Origin: Methanothermobacter sp.
GTDB taxonomy: Archaea; Methanobacteriota; Methanobacteria; Methanobacteriales; Methanothermobacteraceae
Assembly (NCBI RefSeq): GCF_030055425.1
Contig: NZ_JASFYE010000001.1
Coordinates: 116,901 to 180,900 of the forward strand
Direction of reading: 5' to 3'
DNA: 64,000 nucleotides
In this document: piece by piece, positions 25,635 through 36,160 of the stretch
Position numbering within the stretch: the stretch's first letter is position 1
Layout of the letters: every line of letters begins with the position of its first letter
Position numbers and translations under genes: made by a program
The notes under the pieces: generated by a model
Database searches by the model: none
Seen by the model: the letters and a program-made list of their open reading frames with translations, nothing else
Told to the model about the DNA's origin: nothing

Positions 25635-26747
25635 GTGGCTGGAAACAGTACCGGCGAAGTATTCAGGGTTACAACCTTCGGGTCCAGCCATGGACCTGCA
25701 CTTGGGGCGGTTATCGATGGCTGCCCCGCAGGCCTTGAACTGAGTGAAGAGGACATCCAGAGGGAACTAGACAGGAGGAGACCCGGTACGAGCAGTTTAA
25801 CCACTCCCCGGGGTGAAATGGACAGGGTCGAGATACTTTCAGGGATATTCGAGGGTAAAACAGACGGGACTCCCATAGCCGGAATTGTCAGGAACCGTGA
25901 CGTTGACTCTGCAAGTTACAGTAACCTCAAGTCGGTGCCAAGACCCGGCCACGGCGACTACACCTGGAGGGCCAGGTTCGGCCACTATGACCACCGTGGA
26001 GGTGGCCGTGGAAGTGGAAGGGTAACCATTGGACATGTGATTGGCGGGGCGGTTGCAAAGAAGCTCATGGGAACCCAGGGTATCAGGGTGAACGCACACG
26101 TGGTACAGGTGGGTGACATCAGGGCAGACAGGGTTAACCTGAAACTGATTGAGGAGTACTCAGAGAGAAACCCTGTTAGATGCGCTGATCCCGTGGCGGC
26201 CAGATTGATGGAGAAAGCCATCCTTGATGCTAAGGAAATGGGAGACTCCATTGGCGGAGTCGTTGAGGTCGTGGCACTGGGGGTGCCCGCCGGGCTCGGG
26301 GACCCTGTCTTCAGTAAACTTGACGCTGACCTTGCAGCTGCACTCATGGGTATCGGGTCTGTGAAGGGTGTGGAGATCGGAATGGGATTTGAGGTTGCAG
26401 AGCACCATGCCAGTGAAATAAACGATGAGTTCTACATCTCTGGCGGTGAAATCAGGACAACCACCAACACCTCAGGGGGTATACTCGGGGGTATATCCAG
26501 CGGCATGCCCATAACTGCAAGGATAGCTGTGAAGCCCACACCATCAATATCGCTGCCCCAGAGAAGTGTTGACCTTGATAGGATGGAGGAGACCGAGATC
26601 GAGATCCATGGAAGGCACGACCCCTGCATATGCCCGAGGGTTGTGCCGGTTGCCGAGGCCGCAGTCGCGATGGTCCTTGCAGACCACATGATAAGGGCAG
26701 GTTTCATCCACCCCACAGATATAAGAAAGCAAAAAAATGACGGATAA
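25635..26747 (+). CDS. aroC: Chorismate synthase
   Basis: This 370-residue enzyme converts 5-enolpyruvylshikimate 3-phosphate to chorismate with reduced FMN, the last step of the shikimate route. The signatures [32 protein letters not shown] and [16 protein letters not shown] are intact. GTG start behind GGTGGTGATTC. It overlaps the ThrE-like gene by 11 bases. aroA is at 43203-44468, not adjacent. Confidence 0.97.
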   Translation: MAGNSTGEVFRVTTFGSSHGPALGAVIDGCPAGLELSEEDIQRELDRRRPGTSSLTTPRGEMDRVEILSGIFEGKTDGTPIAGIVRNRDVDSASYSNLKSVPRPGHGDYTWRARFGHYDHRGGGRGSGRVTIGHVIGGAVAKKLMGTQGIRVNAHVVQVGDIRADRVNLKLIEEYSERNPVRCADPVAARLMEKAILDAKEMGDSIGGVVEVVALGVPAGLGDPVFSKLDADLAAALMGIGSVKGVEIGMGFEVAEHHASEINDEFYISGGEIRTTTNTSGGILGGISSGMPITARIAVKPTPSISLPQRSVDLDRMEETEIEIHGRHDPCICPRVVPVAEAAVAMVLADHMIRAGFIHPTDIRKQKNDG

Positions 26748-27954
26748 ACTGGTTGAATTCCTTGAGGAGCTCAGCAGGGCACTTATAGCCTCAGGGAACT
26801 CTGTTTCTGAGACTGAAAGAATTTTGAGGGACGTTGCAGAGTCACAGAATGTGGAGGTTGAGGTTTCGGTCCTCCCAACCATGCTGATAATCAAGGCTGG
26901 TGGGGAGACATCAAGGATGAGTCTTGCAGTCCAGTCCCCCGGTGTGATGCCACTCCACCAGGTTACAAAGATTTACAGACTCATTGACGATGTCAGGTCA
27001 GGCTGGACCGAAATCAGCGACGCACTTGATAAACTCAGGGAAATAGTGGGTGGCCCCCACAGGTTCGGGCGCTATGGAATGTTCCTGGGGTACCTGCTCC
27101 TCTCGGTGGGGATAGCCTTCCTGATACAGCCTGATCTGAACCTTGTGGTCTATTCCTCCCTTCTAAGCATGATATCAGGTGCGCTAATAGTGCTGGGTTA
27201 TGGTAACAGGAGGTTCTCCCTTATCATGCCTGTCCTCGCCTCCTTCACGGTTTCAGGTGTTGCATTCTTTCTGATAAGAGCAGGGGCCGTCACAGGTAAC
27301 CTCACCCTCATTGTGCCCCCACTCATATACTTCATCCCGGGGGTCACCCTCACAACGGGCATATATGAACTTGCAAGCGGTGAACTCGTATCAGGGTCCA
27401 GCAGGGTGATATACGGCTGCATGCTCCTTCTGCTCCTGGTATTCGGTGTTCTGATGGGTATGCAGATCAATGGATTTCCCCAGGAAGAATTTGCGGCAAT
27501 CAAAATTTCAACACTTAGTTACAGTCCCTACATTGGCGCTGTGCTCTTTGCGGCTGGAATATACCTCTTCCTCTCGGTTTACAGAAGCGATTTCCCATGG
27601 ATACTCCTCGTGCTCTACACGGCACTCGTTGGCCAGCAGCTTGGAAACACCATTGGAGGGGGGCTTCTAGGGGCATTTCTGGGTGCCCTCTCCATGACGC
27701 TGGTGGCGAGGGCCATTGAGATGGCCGGTAAAACCCCACACTTTGTCACGCTCTACCCTGCCTTCTGGTTCCTCGCACCGGGATCCATAGGGTTCATAGG
27801 ACTTGCCAATCTCCTCGGGAAGAACTACCTGACATCCATTGCAGAGATAACACTCTTTTCAATGACGGTGATTGCAATAGCCCTCGGACTCCTGGTTGGA
27901 GCCCTTCTGACCGAACCATTCCATGAGAAAATAAGAGCCCCGAGCGGGGATTGA
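26737..27954 (+). CDS. ThrE-family threonine/serine exporter-like membrane protein
   Basis: This 405-residue protein joins the soluble ThrE N-terminal domain ([35 protein letters not shown]) to about ten membrane helices from residue 110. Both ThrE halves, often split into two genes in bacteria, are in one chain here. The likely role is amino acid export or a related transport. The last six codons and stop lie inside the tRNA-Thr gene on the other strand (19-base overlap). The start overlaps aroC. Confidence 0.8.
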   Translation: MTDKLVEFLEELSRALIASGNSVSETERILRDVAESQNVEVEVSVLPTMLIIKAGGETSRMSLAVQSPGVMPLHQVTKIYRLIDDVRSGWTEISDALDKLREIVGGPHRFGRYGMFLGYLLLSVGIAFLIQPDLNLVVYSSLLSMISGALIVLGYGNRRFSLIMPVLASFTVSGVAFFLIRAGAVTGNLTLIVPPLIYFIPGVTLTTGIYELASGELVSGSSRVIYGCMLLLLLVFGVLMGMQINGFPQEEFAAIKISTLSYSPYIGAVLFAAGIYLFLSVYRSDFPWILLVLYTALVGQQLGNTIGGGLLGAFLGALSMTLVARAIEMAGKTPHFVTLYPAFWFLAPGSIGFIGLANLLGKNYLTSIAEITLFSMTVIAIALGLLVGALLTEPFHEKIRAPSGD

Positions 27955-28008
27955 ACCCGCGACCTCGGGATTACGAATCCCGCGCTCTCCCACCTAAGCT
28001 ACCGGGGC
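27936..28008 (-). tRNA. tRNA-Thr (CGT anticodon)
   Basis: Reading the minus strand from 28008, a full cloverleaf forms: acceptor GCCCCGG / TCGGGGC, D arm GCTT...GAGC, anticodon stem CGGGA/TCCCG with loop TTCGTAA (anticodon CGT), and T arm GCGGG-TTCAATC-CCCGC. The discriminator is T and CCA is not encoded. Its 3' end overlaps the 3' end of the convergent ThrE-like gene by 19 bases. Confidence 0.97.
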
Positions 28009-28088
28009 ATGTCAAGAATTAATGCATTTTTATTATATAAAATTTTGGTGCTCCAGGTCCTCACCCTTCAGCACCATCTCAGGTAAAA

Positions 28089-28859
28089 TCAGCGGACCAT
28101 GTTAAAAATGCCGCTCTCATCCAGTTCGATTTTCATCCCATCCCTTGCTGCCAGTGTACGGATCCCTGTAGCCTCCTGAACCCTGAATGCCTCCATTTCA
28201 GGGTCATTGAGTATCATCTTCATTCCAAGGTGGCTCATCACCGCAAGTCCCGGTTCAACCTCCTCAACCAGTTTTATGAAGTCATCGGTGCACATGTGAC
28301 CCCTTATATGGTCATTCCCGGGCCTTATGACGCTTGCTATGAGAACATCAGCATCTCTGTGATATTCTGAGAGCCCATCAAAGTATTCCGTATCCGATGT
28401 GTAGGATAATGTAACATCATCTCTCCTGAGTTTGAATCCCACCCCTGTGGGGTCTCCATGCACGGTCCCGGTACCTGTCACCTCAATCTCCCCTATCTCC
28501 ACGGTCTCGCCGGGGGATAGTGTCAGGCAGCGAGATTTTCTCTTGTGATAATCTGATATGCAGGGGCCCCAGTCCATGTAGCCATCTATAACACTCACAC
28601 TACCCACAACAGCCCCATTCTGGCGGGTCATCCCCCTGGTCATCGCCTCGATGAGTACCTCGGCGTCGGTGTAATGGTCCGTATGTGAATGTGAGACCAT
28701 GACTGCATCCAGTTTTCTGGGGTCAGCATCAAACTGGTAGGACCTCACAAGGGCACCCGGACCGGGATCCACATGGATGTTCATTCCACCGATTCCATCA
28801 ATTCTCAGTCCACCGGTCATCCTCTTCTGTGTTATGGTGGCGAAATCGTCCGCCACCAC
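28089..28859 (-). CDS. Metallo-beta-lactamase superfamily hydrolase
   Basis: This 256-residue protein has the metal site motif [15 protein letters not shown] (about 56-70) and later ligands in GTVHGDP, SDTEY and MSHLGMK. It resembles UlaG-like or RNase Z-like hydrolases by its general pattern. The substrate is unknown. Start is GTG 28859 or the next GTG codon. It is cytosolic and monocistronic or paired with the connectase-like gene upstream (93-base gap with its own AT-rich stretch). Confidence 0.8.
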   Translation of the reverse strand: MVADDFATITQKRMTGGLRIDGIGGMNIHVDPGPGALVRSYQFDADPRKLDAVMVSHSHTDHYTDAEVLIEAMTRGMTRQNGAVVGSVSVIDGYMDWGPCISDYHKRKSRCLTLSPGETVEIGEIEVTGTGTVHGDPTGVGFKLRRDDVTLSYTSDTEYFDGLSEYHRDADVLIASVIRPGNDHIRGHMCTDDFIKLVEEVEPGLAVMSHLGMKMILNDPEMEAFRVQEATGIRTLAARDGMKIELDESGIFNMVR

Positions 28860-28952
28860 TCCCCAGAAATGTTAGCCTCATTTTATATCACCTATCTATG
28901 TAATGGGAGAAGATTATAAAAATCTATCCCCCCTGACGAATTTACTAAAAGT

Positions 28953-29882
28953 CTATTCCTCAGTGCGGCAGATTATGACGTCGCACTCAAGTTTTATGTC
29001 CCTGCCGTCCACGCAGAGGTTCTCGTTCCTCACGGCGACCCTCTCACCTGCAGCCACCACAACATCATCTGAGAGCCTCATGAGAACATTCTCACCGGGG
29101 CCCGCAACACGTTTCCATCTGGTGTCGTAGGCCTCAACACCATCCGAAAGTTTTACCTCAACATGGTTGCCGTCCTGACTGATTACACGACCAACCTCCC
29201 CCTCTGTGAGTATTCTGGATGCCAGTTTCATCTCCTCTCTGCGATCAAGCATCTCCTGTTTAAGTTTAGCCCTCCACTTCTGAAGGAGCCGGACGTCCCT
29301 AACGATTGTATCGCTGAGAAGCTTATGTGCGCTCCTCTTATCCAGTAAGGGGCTCTTCATGAAGATGTCATATTTACTGCCAACTGAGGGGGTTCTGGAT
29401 GAAACGTAATCCATGAGTTCCCTGAAAAGGTTTTCAACCTCCTTTAGGGTCGTCTTTGTCTTCCACCTCTTCTTAAGGAACCTGTTTGTCAGTTCCTTTG
29501 CCACCTTATTTCCGAAGACGATTATCGCAGTTTCACCCTTCTCCATACTGGTTATCCTTGAGCCTGTGAGATCTATTATCTGATAGGCGCCTGTTGTTGC
29601 ATATATCCTTCTCCTCTTTGTCTCGAATGGGGTTTTCTGGCTTATCTCCCCAACAACCACATCCCCCAGACTTCTCACCTTGGCTGTGTCATCTGTGACC
29701 TTTATACTGACACCAAGCTCCGACGCCCTCCTGTGGAGTTCATCGTCGCTCTTTATCTTCCCACTGTAGAGTTCCTCTTCAAGCTTTTCCCTCTTTGATT
29801 TATCCCCAAAGTAGGCTATTCTGCGTTTGTCTCCTGCTATCACGCATCCCCTGGTACTTATGTATGTTATGATGAGACTCAT
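28953..29882 (-). CDS. Connectase-family protein (DUF2121)
   Basis: This 309-residue protein matches the DUF2121 family of methanogens (TYISTRGCVIAGDKRRIAYF, then KREKLEEELYSGKI). The family is distantly related to proteasome beta subunits. The M. jannaschii member, Connectase, is a protein ligase that recognises a KDPGA motif in MtrA. After Met removal this protein would start with Ser, which would be the Ntn nucleophile; GDKR holds the usual acidic/basic active-site neighbours. The middle (150-200) is helical and the C-terminal 90 residues look like a small beta barrel. The ATG follows GGTGATCCACA. Confidence 0.82.
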   Translation of the reverse strand: MSLIITYISTRGCVIAGDKRRIAYFGDKSKREKLEEELYSGKIKSDDELHRRASELGVSIKVTDDTAKVRSLGDVVVGEISQKTPFETKRRRIYATTGAYQIIDLTGSRITSMEKGETAIIVFGNKVAKELTNRFLKKRWKTKTTLKEVENLFRELMDYVSSRTPSVGSKYDIFMKSPLLDKRSAHKLLSDTIVRDVRLLQKWRAKLKQEMLDRREEMKLASRILTEGEVGRVISQDGNHVEVKLSDGVEAYDTRWKRVAGPGENVLMRLSDDVVVAAGERVAVRNENLCVDGRDIKLECDVIICRTEE

Positions 29883-30006
29883 TGTGGATCACCCAACAGG
29901 TACCATATCTGGTGGGGAAAATAATAAACTATTCGAATCCCACCATCAGCCCGCCTCTTAATATTAATAAAGCCGGATCAACATAATTAATTATTGAGGG
30001 GAGGAA

Positions 30007-32040
30007 ATGAAAGGTAAAGAATTCACTAATTCTCTGATAAATGAGAAGAGTCCCTACCTGCTGCAGCATGCCCACCACCCTGTCAACTGGTACCCGTGGG
30101 GGGATGAGGCATTTCAGCTGGCAAGGGAGGGCAAAAAACCCATATTTCTATCCATAGGCTACTCGACATGTCACTGGTGCCATGTGATGGCAAGGGAATC
30201 CTTTGAGGACCCTGAAATCGCAGGAATACTCAATGAAAACTTTGTGGCTGTGAAGGTGGACAGGGAGGAGCGCCCTGACATCGACGCCATCTACATGAAG
30301 GTCTGCCAGATGATGACCGGGACAGGTGGCTGGCCCCTCACAATCATCATGACCCCTGAGGGGGAACCATTCTTTGCGGGAACCTACTTCCCGCCCGATG
30401 ACAGGGGTGGTGTACCCGGCCTCAGGACAATCCTCGAAAGGGTGGTTCTGCTCTGGAAGAACGCCCCTGAGGGAATAGTAAAAACCGCCAGGGAGGTTGT
30501 CAGTGCCCTTAAAAAGTCTGTGACAGAATCATCCGAACTCAAACCTGAAACCGTGGATGCAGCATATGAGTATCTAAGGAGGAACTTCGATGCCAGGAAC
30601 GGCGGCTTCGGGTCCTACCAGAAGTTCCCGACCCCCCACAACATCTACTTCCTCCTGAGGTATCACCTGAGGCGAGGGGACGATGAGTCCCTGAGGATGG
30701 TTAACCTGACCCTCAGGAGGATGAGATACGGGGGCATATATGACCAGCTTGGCTACGGATTCCACAGATACGCGGTTGAGCCCACCTGGACTGTGCCCCA
30801 CTTTGAGAAGATGCTCTATGATCAGGCACTGATACTGAAAGCCTACCTGGAGGCCTTCCAGGTTACCTGTGATGATCTCTACAAACAGACATCCCTTGAG
30901 ATTGTTGAATACGTCCTTGGAAACCTCCAGTCCCCTGAGGGGGCTTTCTATTCAGCAGAGGATGCCGAGAGTGAGGGAGTTGAGGGTAAGTACTACCTCT
31001 GGAGGGCCTCTGAGATACGCGAGGCCCTGGGGGATGAGGCAGACGTTGTAATGCGCTACTTCAACGTCCTTGAGGATGGAAACTTTGCATGTGATATGAG
31101 GGGGGAGAACATACTCCACATAGGCTCCCCAGAGATGGTTGCAGATGAGTTCGACCTCACGCCTGGTGAGCTCAATGAGATCATAGAGCAAGCAAGGAGG
31201 GCCCTCCTCGAGAGGAGAATGGAGCGGCCGGCCCCCGCCATGGATGATAAGATATTAACGGACTGGAACGGCCTCATGCTTGGGGCCCTTGCAGCTTGTG
31301 GGAGGATCCTCGACAGCAAAGAGGCCCTGGCCGCCGCAAAGAGGTGCCTTAAATTCATCATGAACAACCTGCACGTGGATGATGAGCTTCTTCACCGCTA
31401 CCGTGACGGGGAGGCTGGAATAGACGGGAAACTCGATGATTACGCATTTCTCATCTGGGGCCTCCTTGAGTTGTATGATGCGACCTTCAGGGAGGGTTAC
31501 GTTGATATGGCCCTTGAACTATCAGAATCCCTTGAGGATAGATTCGGTGCCCCTCATGGTGGATTCTATTCAACCGATGACCCCCGGCTGATAGTAAGAC
31601 CCATGGATGCTACTGATGGTGTTATACCCTCAGGGAACTCTGTGCAGATGCTAAACCTCCTGAGGCTGGGGGGCATCCTCGAGGATGATGATCTAACAGA
31701 ATCTGCCAGGGGAGTGATGGGGGCCTTTGCCGGTGATGTTGAATCTGCACCGGCAGCCCACACATTCCTCCTATCCAATTTAGAGTGGGCCCTCAGTGGC
31801 GGGAGGTCACTCACCATCGTCTGCAGCGGAAAACCCGTTATACCTCTGGAGCTCAGGAAGAAACTGATACCCGACTTCACCATGACCGTTATGCCCCGTG
31901 ACTGGCCCACTGCACCCCCACACCTGAGGGATAAGGGGGCTCCCCCTGAGGGCTGCGCATACTACCTCTGTGATGGCAGAAGATGCTACCCGCCGCTGAA
32001 TGATCCCATGGACGTCATGGAACACCTGGGGGTGATCTAA
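30007..32040 (+). CDS. DUF255 / YyaL-type thioredoxin-like protein
   Basis: This 677-residue protein has an N-terminal thioredoxin-fold DUF255 domain ([21 protein letters not shown] with a CxxC pair near 57-60; [13 protein letters not shown]) and a long helical (alpha/alpha)6-like C-terminal region as in glycoside hydrolases and epimerases. The human homologue is SPATA20. The reaction is unknown. A strong GGGGAGGAA site precedes the ATG. The CopB-type ATPase gene starts immediately after its stop codon. Confidence 0.88.
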   Translation: MKGKEFTNSLINEKSPYLLQHAHHPVNWYPWGDEAFQLAREGKKPIFLSIGYSTCHWCHVMARESFEDPEIAGILNENFVAVKVDREERPDIDAIYMKVCQMMTGTGGWPLTIIMTPEGEPFFAGTYFPPDDRGGVPGLRTILERVVLLWKNAPEGIVKTAREVVSALKKSVTESSELKPETVDAAYEYLRRNFDARNGGFGSYQKFPTPHNIYFLLRYHLRRGDDESLRMVNLTLRRMRYGGIYDQLGYGFHRYAVEPTWTVPHFEKMLYDQALILKAYLEAFQVTCDDLYKQTSLEIVEYVLGNLQSPEGAFYSAEDAESEGVEGKYYLWRASEIREALGDEADVVMRYFNVLEDGNFACDMRGENILHIGSPEMVADEFDLTPGELNEIIEQARRALLERRMERPAPAMDDKILTDWNGLMLGALAACGRILDSKEALAAAKRCLKFIMNNLHVDDELLHRYRDGEAGIDGKLDDYAFLIWGLLELYDATFREGYVDMALELSESLEDRFGAPHGGFYSTDDPRLIVRPMDATDGVIPSGNSVQMLNLLRLGGILEDDDLTESARGVMGAFAGDVESAPAAHTFLLSNLEWALSGGRSLTIVCSGKPVIPLELRKKLIPDFTMTVMPRDWPTAPPHLRDKGAPPEGCAYYLCDGRRCYPPLNDPMDVMEHLGVI

Positions 32041-33984
32041 ATGGAAATGCACAGACACCATGAAATGGAATACAGGAGGCGGTTCATTGTATGCCTCCTC
32101 CTTACCATCCCTGTTATCCTGCTTGGTGAACTGCCAACAGGGACTGTCCTGGTAAGCTTTGAGGGTAGTGAACTGGCTGTTCTCATCATATCCTCCATCA
32201 TATTCTTCTATGGGGGCTACCCCTTCCTGAGGGGATCCCTGAGGGAGATCTCATCCAGAACCCCCGGTATGATGACCCTCATCGCAGTGGCCATAACAGT
32301 GGCTTACATCTACAGCCTGGGGGTACTGGCGGGCCTTGAGGGCATGGTATTCTTCGTTGAACTTGTAACCCTTATTGACGTAATGCTTCTGGGTCACTGG
32401 ATCGAGATGAGATCCGTCCGGAGCGCCTCAGGGGCCATTGAGAGGCTTGCAAGGCTCATCCCCAAGAAGGCCCACCTCCTGGTCGACGGGAAGGTTGAGG
32501 ATGTTGATGTTGCCACCCTCAAACCAGGTGACATTGTGCTTGTGAGGTCAGCAGAGAAGATACCCACCGATGGGACTGTGATAAAGGGGGAGTCCCATGT
32601 AAATGAGGCGCTGCTCACAGGGGAGTCAGTTCCCGTCAGGAAGTCCCCCGGTGACCGGGTTATTGGGGGTTCCCTAAACACCGGAGGCTCCCTAACCGTG
32701 GAGGTGGAGCGTGTTGGTGAGGAATCATTCATTTCCCAGATAATCCAGCTTGTGGGAACAGCCCAGGAGGGGAGGACAAGGACGCAGGTGCTGGCAGACA
32801 GGGCGGCATTCTGGTTAACACTTGTCGCCCTTACAGGGGGGGCCCTCACATTCACAGCATGGTACGCCCTTGGTATGGGGGCCTTCTTCTCACTTGAAAG
32901 GTCAGTGACGGTCATGGTCACCGCCTGCCCCCATGCCCTGGGACTTGCAATACCCCTTGTGATAGCGGTCTCCACCGCAATCTCAGCGGGAAGGGGGATA
33001 CTCATAAGGAACCGGGAAGCCTTCGAAAACGCCATGAACCCTGATGTTGTTGTCTTTGACAAGACAGGGACACTGACTGTTGGTGAGCTGGGTATAACCG
33101 ATGTCATATCCTTTGACCCTGAAATGGATGAGGGGGAGATACTATCCTATGCTGCAGCCGTTGAGTCAGCCTCCAGTCACCCCATAGCCAGGGGCATAGT
33201 TGAGGCCGTGGATGAGGTGCTCCCTGTGGAGAACTTTGCGGCGATAGGTGGAAGGGGCGTTATGGGGCATGTGAACGGCTCAAGGGTGAAGGTACTCAGC
33301 TACAGTTACACAGAGGAACTGGGACTCATGGTCAAGGACCCCCGGGTTGATGAACTCATGGAGCAGCCAAAAACCACGGTCTTTGTAACCGTGAATGATG
33401 AACTGAAGGGCTGCATCGCCCTTGCAGATGTCATACGCCCCGAGGCCAGGGATGCCATCAGGATTCTCAAATCAAGGGGTGTAAGGTGTATGATGTTAAC
33501 CGGTGACAGCCAGAGGGTCGCCGAGTGGGTTGCCTCAGAACTTGGCATTGAAGAATACCAGGCAGAACTCATCCCCCAGGAGAAATATGAGGTTATCAGT
33601 GATCTACAGGGTGATGGACTGAGGGTTGCCGTTGTGGGGGATGGTGTCAACGACGCCCCGGCCCTTGCACAGGCAGATATAGGAATAGCCATAGGGGCCG
33701 GGACCGACGTGGCGATTGAGAGTGCCGATGTGGTGCTTGTGAGGAGCAACCCCATGGGCGTTGTTGACCTCATGGACCTTGCATCGGCCACCTACAGCAA
33801 GATGAAGGAGAACCTGATCTGGGCCACAGGTTACAACGTCATAGCCCTCCCGCTTGCTGCCGGGGTGCTGTATGGTCAGGGTCTTATCCTGACGCCAGCC
33901 ATGGGGGCCATACTCATGTCTGTAAGTACTGTCATAGTGGCCCTCAACGCCAAGACATTCAGCTTCAGGGGTCAGAGCGGTTAA
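32041..33984 (+). CDS. P1B-type heavy-metal ATPase, CopB-like (CPH class)
   Basis: This 647-residue copper-type transport ATPase has a short His-bearing N-terminus (HRHH), the actuator TGES, the membrane metal site CPH in TACPHALGLAIPL, the phosphorylation site DKTGTLT and the hinge GDGVNDAP. The last helix has MSVSTVIVALNA. CPH plus this MSxST pattern defines the P1B-3 (CopB) group, reported to export copper. No N-terminal heavy-metal-binding domain is present. Translation is coupled to the DUF255 gene (GGGTGAT inside its last codons). Confidence 0.9.
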   Translation: MEMHRHHEMEYRRRFIVCLLLTIPVILLGELPTGTVLVSFEGSELAVLIISSIIFFYGGYPFLRGSLREISSRTPGMMTLIAVAITVAYIYSLGVLAGLEGMVFFVELVTLIDVMLLGHWIEMRSVRSASGAIERLARLIPKKAHLLVDGKVEDVDVATLKPGDIVLVRSAEKIPTDGTVIKGESHVNEALLTGESVPVRKSPGDRVIGGSLNTGGSLTVEVERVGEESFISQIIQLVGTAQEGRTRTQVLADRAAFWLTLVALTGGALTFTAWYALGMGAFFSLERSVTVMVTACPHALGLAIPLVIAVSTAISAGRGILIRNREAFENAMNPDVVVFDKTGTLTVGELGITDVISFDPEMDEGEILSYAAAVESASSHPIARGIVEAVDEVLPVENFAAIGGRGVMGHVNGSRVKVLSYSYTEELGLMVKDPRVDELMEQPKTTVFVTVNDELKGCIALADVIRPEARDAIRILKSRGVRCMMLTGDSQRVAEWVASELGIEEYQAELIPQEKYEVISDLQGDGLRVAVVGDGVNDAPALAQADIGIAIGAGTDVAIESADVVLVRSNPMGVVDLMDLASATYSKMKENLIWATGYNVIALPLAAGVLYGQGLILTPAMGAILMSVSTVIVALNAKTFSFRGQSG

Positions 33985-34056
33985 GTTCACAGCCAGGGAA
34001 CATGAAATGAAAGGATTTAATATGAGTTGATGGCATATATTAGATGGGTGAAAAAA

Positions 34057-34641
34057 ATGAAAAGGACCCTGGAGAACCTTACAAAGGCCTTCATTGGTGA
34101 AAGCCAGGCAAGGAACAGGTACACCTTCTATGCGAAAATTGCAAAGAAGGAGGGATTCGAGCAGATATCTGAGATATTCCTGACCACCGCGGACAATGAG
34201 AGGGAACACGCCAAGTGGCTCTTCCGCCTCATAAATCAACTCAGAGAGGAAGCAGGGGATGAGCCCGAGTCCATTGTTGTGGATGCCGAGGCCCCCCTCA
34301 TACTTGGAAGTACCGATGAGAACCTGATAGCTGCCATTGCAGGTGAACACTACGAAAACAGCGAAATGTACCCTGAATTTGCCGATGTTGCAGAGGAGGA
34401 GGGGTACCCTGAGATTGCCAAGAGGCTCAGGGCAATAGCAGAGGCAGAGAAACACCACGAGGAACGTTACAGAAAGCTACTTAAACTTGTTGAAACAGGC
34501 AAGGTTTACAGGAAGGAGGAACCTGTGGTCTGGGTCTGCAGGAAGTGTGGCTACGTCCATGAGGGTACAGAGCCACCAGAGAAGTGTCCATCATGTGACC
34601 ACCCCGCCAGATACTTCCAGGTGAAATGTGAGGAGTACTAG
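34057..34641 (+). CDS. Rubrerythrin
   Basis: This 194-residue non-heme di-iron peroxidase has a ferritin-like four-helix domain ([47 protein letters not shown]) and a C-terminal rubredoxin domain ([10 protein letters not shown]...CPSC). It reduces hydrogen peroxide in anaerobes. ATG 34057 follows GGGTGA. The frame continues back to TTG 34027 without support. It forms an oxygen-defence pair with desulfoferrodoxin 12 bases downstream. Confidence 0.95.
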   Translation: MKRTLENLTKAFIGESQARNRYTFYAKIAKKEGFEQISEIFLTTADNEREHAKWLFRLINQLREEAGDEPESIVVDAEAPLILGSTDENLIAAIAGEHYENSEMYPEFADVAEEEGYPEIAKRLRAIAEAEKHHEERYRKLLKLVETGKVYRKEEPVVWVCRKCGYVHEGTEPPEKCPSCDHPARYFQVKCEEY

Positions 34642-34653
34642 AAGGGAGGCCAC

Positions 34654-35028
34654 ATGACAGAAAGGAACCAGATATTTCAGTGCAACGTCTGCGGAAACAT
34701 CGTTGAGGTGCTCAACCCCGGTGCGGGTCAGCTTGTATGCTGCAACCAGCCAATGGAGCTCCTCGTTGCAAGAAGGACAGATGTTGGCCCTGAAAAGCAC
34801 GTGCCAGTTGTTGAGGGGAGCGGCGATGGAATCAGGGTTAAAATTGGTGAGGTACCCCACCCAATGGAGGATAACCATCACATACAGTGGGTGGAGGTCA
34901 TAGCAGGGGAGGAGGTCCACAGGAGGGATCTCAGTCCAGGTGACAGGCCAGAGGCGGAATTCCCTGTTGACCCTGACTCAGAGTTCATGGTGAGGGCCTA
35001 CTGCAACATCCATGGACTCTGGTACTGA
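34654..35028 (+). CDS. Desulfoferrodoxin (superoxide reductase, two-iron class)
   Basis: This 124-residue protein reduces superoxide to peroxide without making oxygen. The N-terminal desulforedoxin domain has CNVCG and VCC, giving the four cysteines of iron centre I. Centre II has its Glu/Lys/His loop (PEKHVP), HPMEDNHHIQWVE and the C-terminal CNIHGLW. It is thus a class I enzyme. A GGAGG site precedes the ATG. The product peroxide would be handled by the rubrerythrin encoded just upstream. Confidence 0.96.
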   Translation: MTERNQIFQCNVCGNIVEVLNPGAGQLVCCNQPMELLVARRTDVGPEKHVPVVEGSGDGIRVKIGEVPHPMEDNHHIQWVEVIAGEEVHRRDLSPGDRPEAEFPVDPDSEFMVRAYCNIHGLWY

Positions 35029-35049
35029 TATGGTCCAATCAACCCTTAA

Positions 35050-35058
35050 TTTTTTTTT
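35050..35058 (+). terminator. Oligo-T terminator after the oxygen-defence genes
   Basis: Nine consecutive T lie 21 bases beyond the desulfoferrodoxin stop codon. No stable hairpin precedes it, as is usual in archaea. A TATA-like AAATTATAAATAGG near 35081-35093 follows and belongs to the next gene. Confidence 0.5.
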
Positions 35059-35163
35059 AATCTATAGAATTTTTTGCTCTAAATTATAAATAGGAAGTAT
35101 CTGGGCATGTATTAGTATGTACGGGATACTCTGGAGAGTTTTTATGGAAGGAGGCTTTATTTT

Positions 35164-35523
35164 ATGAAAATTAAATACATAACCATGATAGTTAAAGATA
35201 TGGATGAATCCGTCCGATTTTACCGGGATGTAATGGGTTTTGAGGTGGATAGCCAATATAACCTCGGAGATCATGGTGAGATAACCCTCCTCAGGGGTGA
35301 AGGGGAAACCATGGTGGAGCTCATAAGGAATCCCATCAATAAACACGGACTATTCTCGGTGGGAATGGACGTTGATGACCTTGAAGTCACACTTCAGGAG
35401 CTGAGGTCCCGGGGGGCAAAGGTTGTAATGGAACCAACACCCATAACTGTGGGAAAACTTGCATTCATAGAGGACCCCAATGGGGTGAGGATAGCCCTGA
35501 TTCAGCACATGGACAGTGAGTGA
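35164..35523 (+). CDS. VOC (glyoxalase/bleomycin-resistance) family protein
   Basis: This 119-residue protein contains one beta-alpha-beta-beta-beta VOC unit pair ([54 protein letters not shown]). Typical metal ligands are possible at His/Glu positions in ELI and IALIQ, but the first-strand His is replaced (TMIV), so metal binding is doubtful. It could be a lyase, isomerase or binding protein. A GGAGG lies 9 bases before the ATG. Confidence 0.82.
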   Translation: MKIKYITMIVKDMDESVRFYRDVMGFEVDSQYNLGDHGEITLLRGEGETMVELIRNPINKHGLFSVGMDVDDLEVTLQELRSRGAKVVMEPTPITVGKLAFIEDPNGVRIALIQHMDSE

Positions 35524-35542
35524 AGATTAATTTACAGACTAT

Positions 35543-35636
35543 CTGACTCCATACCAGTGAAGAATTCTGACACCATAAACCCATAGTTAAGACCATCTGG
35601 CTTCATAACCACCAAAAAAACTGAACCCCTAAACCC
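35543..35636 (+). repeat. Degenerate CTGACnCCATAAaCC motif series
   Basis: Four related 14-17 base motifs begin near 35543, 35567, 35598 and 35621 (CTGACTCCATACC, CTGACACCATAAACC, CTGGCTTCATAACC, CTGAACCCCTAAACC). They fill the 148-base gap before the lipoprotein gene. Spacing is 23-31 bases. They may be a decayed tandem repeat or a series of protein sites. The rest of the gap is AT-rich promoter sequence. Confidence 0.4.
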
Positions 35637-35671
35637 AAAACTTTTATTTTTCAAATTATAAAATCCTCCCC

Positions 35672-36160
35672 ATGAAGAGGATCTATCTTATGGCACTCCT
35701 TCTTCTTACCGTAAGTGTGAGTGGATGCATAACTTCAGGAAACAGCAGCATCAACCAGCTTACCCCCCAGATAAATGATCATATAAAAAAGGGTGACACC
35801 TATTTCAATGAATCAGCACTTGCAGCAAACAGCTTCAAACTGGACGAGGCGCTTTCAAAGTGTGAACTTGCAGAGAGTGAGTACAGTTCCGCGAGAAACC
35901 TTGCATCCGAGGCCCTGGGCCACGCGAAGGACGCAGGTGACCCCATAGTGGTCAACTACATCGAACTACTGGTCTCTGAGCTGGAGGCAAAACTCAACGC
36001 CACCTACCAGCTTAAGAATGCCATACAGATGTTCACACTGAACGATACCGAGAGCGGGAACTCCAATATAGAACTTGCAAATGGTTACATGCTGAGTGCA
36101 AAGGAATTTGAAAGAAAAAGACAGGAAATTGTGAATAAAAATCCTGAAAGGTTCAGGTAA
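35672..36160 (+). CDS. Small lipoprotein-like exported protein
   Basis: This 162-residue protein has a signal sequence with a lipobox-like SVSGC at 15-19, so Cys19 would be the lipidated residue. The mature part is helical (DEALSKCELAESEYSSARNLASEAL), with a tetratricopeptide-like feel but no clear repeat. Function is unknown. No ribosome-binding site precedes the ATG. CTTTTATTTTT about 26 bases upstream suggests a leaderless mRNA. Its terminal codons form a hairpin that is duplicated downstream. Confidence 0.75.
   Translation: MKRIYLMALLLLTVSVSGCITSGNSSINQLTPQINDHIKKGDTYFNESALAANSFKLDEALSKCELAESEYSSARNLASEALGHAKDAGDPIVVNYIELLVSELEAKLNATYQLKNAIQMFTLNDTESGNSNIELANGYMLSAKEFERKRQEIVNKNPERFR

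Noticed and set aside
32394-33107. A 237-codon minus-strand frame inside the CopB-like gene.
   Set aside because: It is a shadow frame of the ATPase: Thr/Ser/Pro-rich and without a ribosome-binding site.
33604-34458. A long open frame (284 codons, minus strand) across the CopB and rubrerythrin genes.
   Set aside because: It is antisense to two well-recognised genes, lacks domain signals and has many Cys/His typical of noncoding frames.
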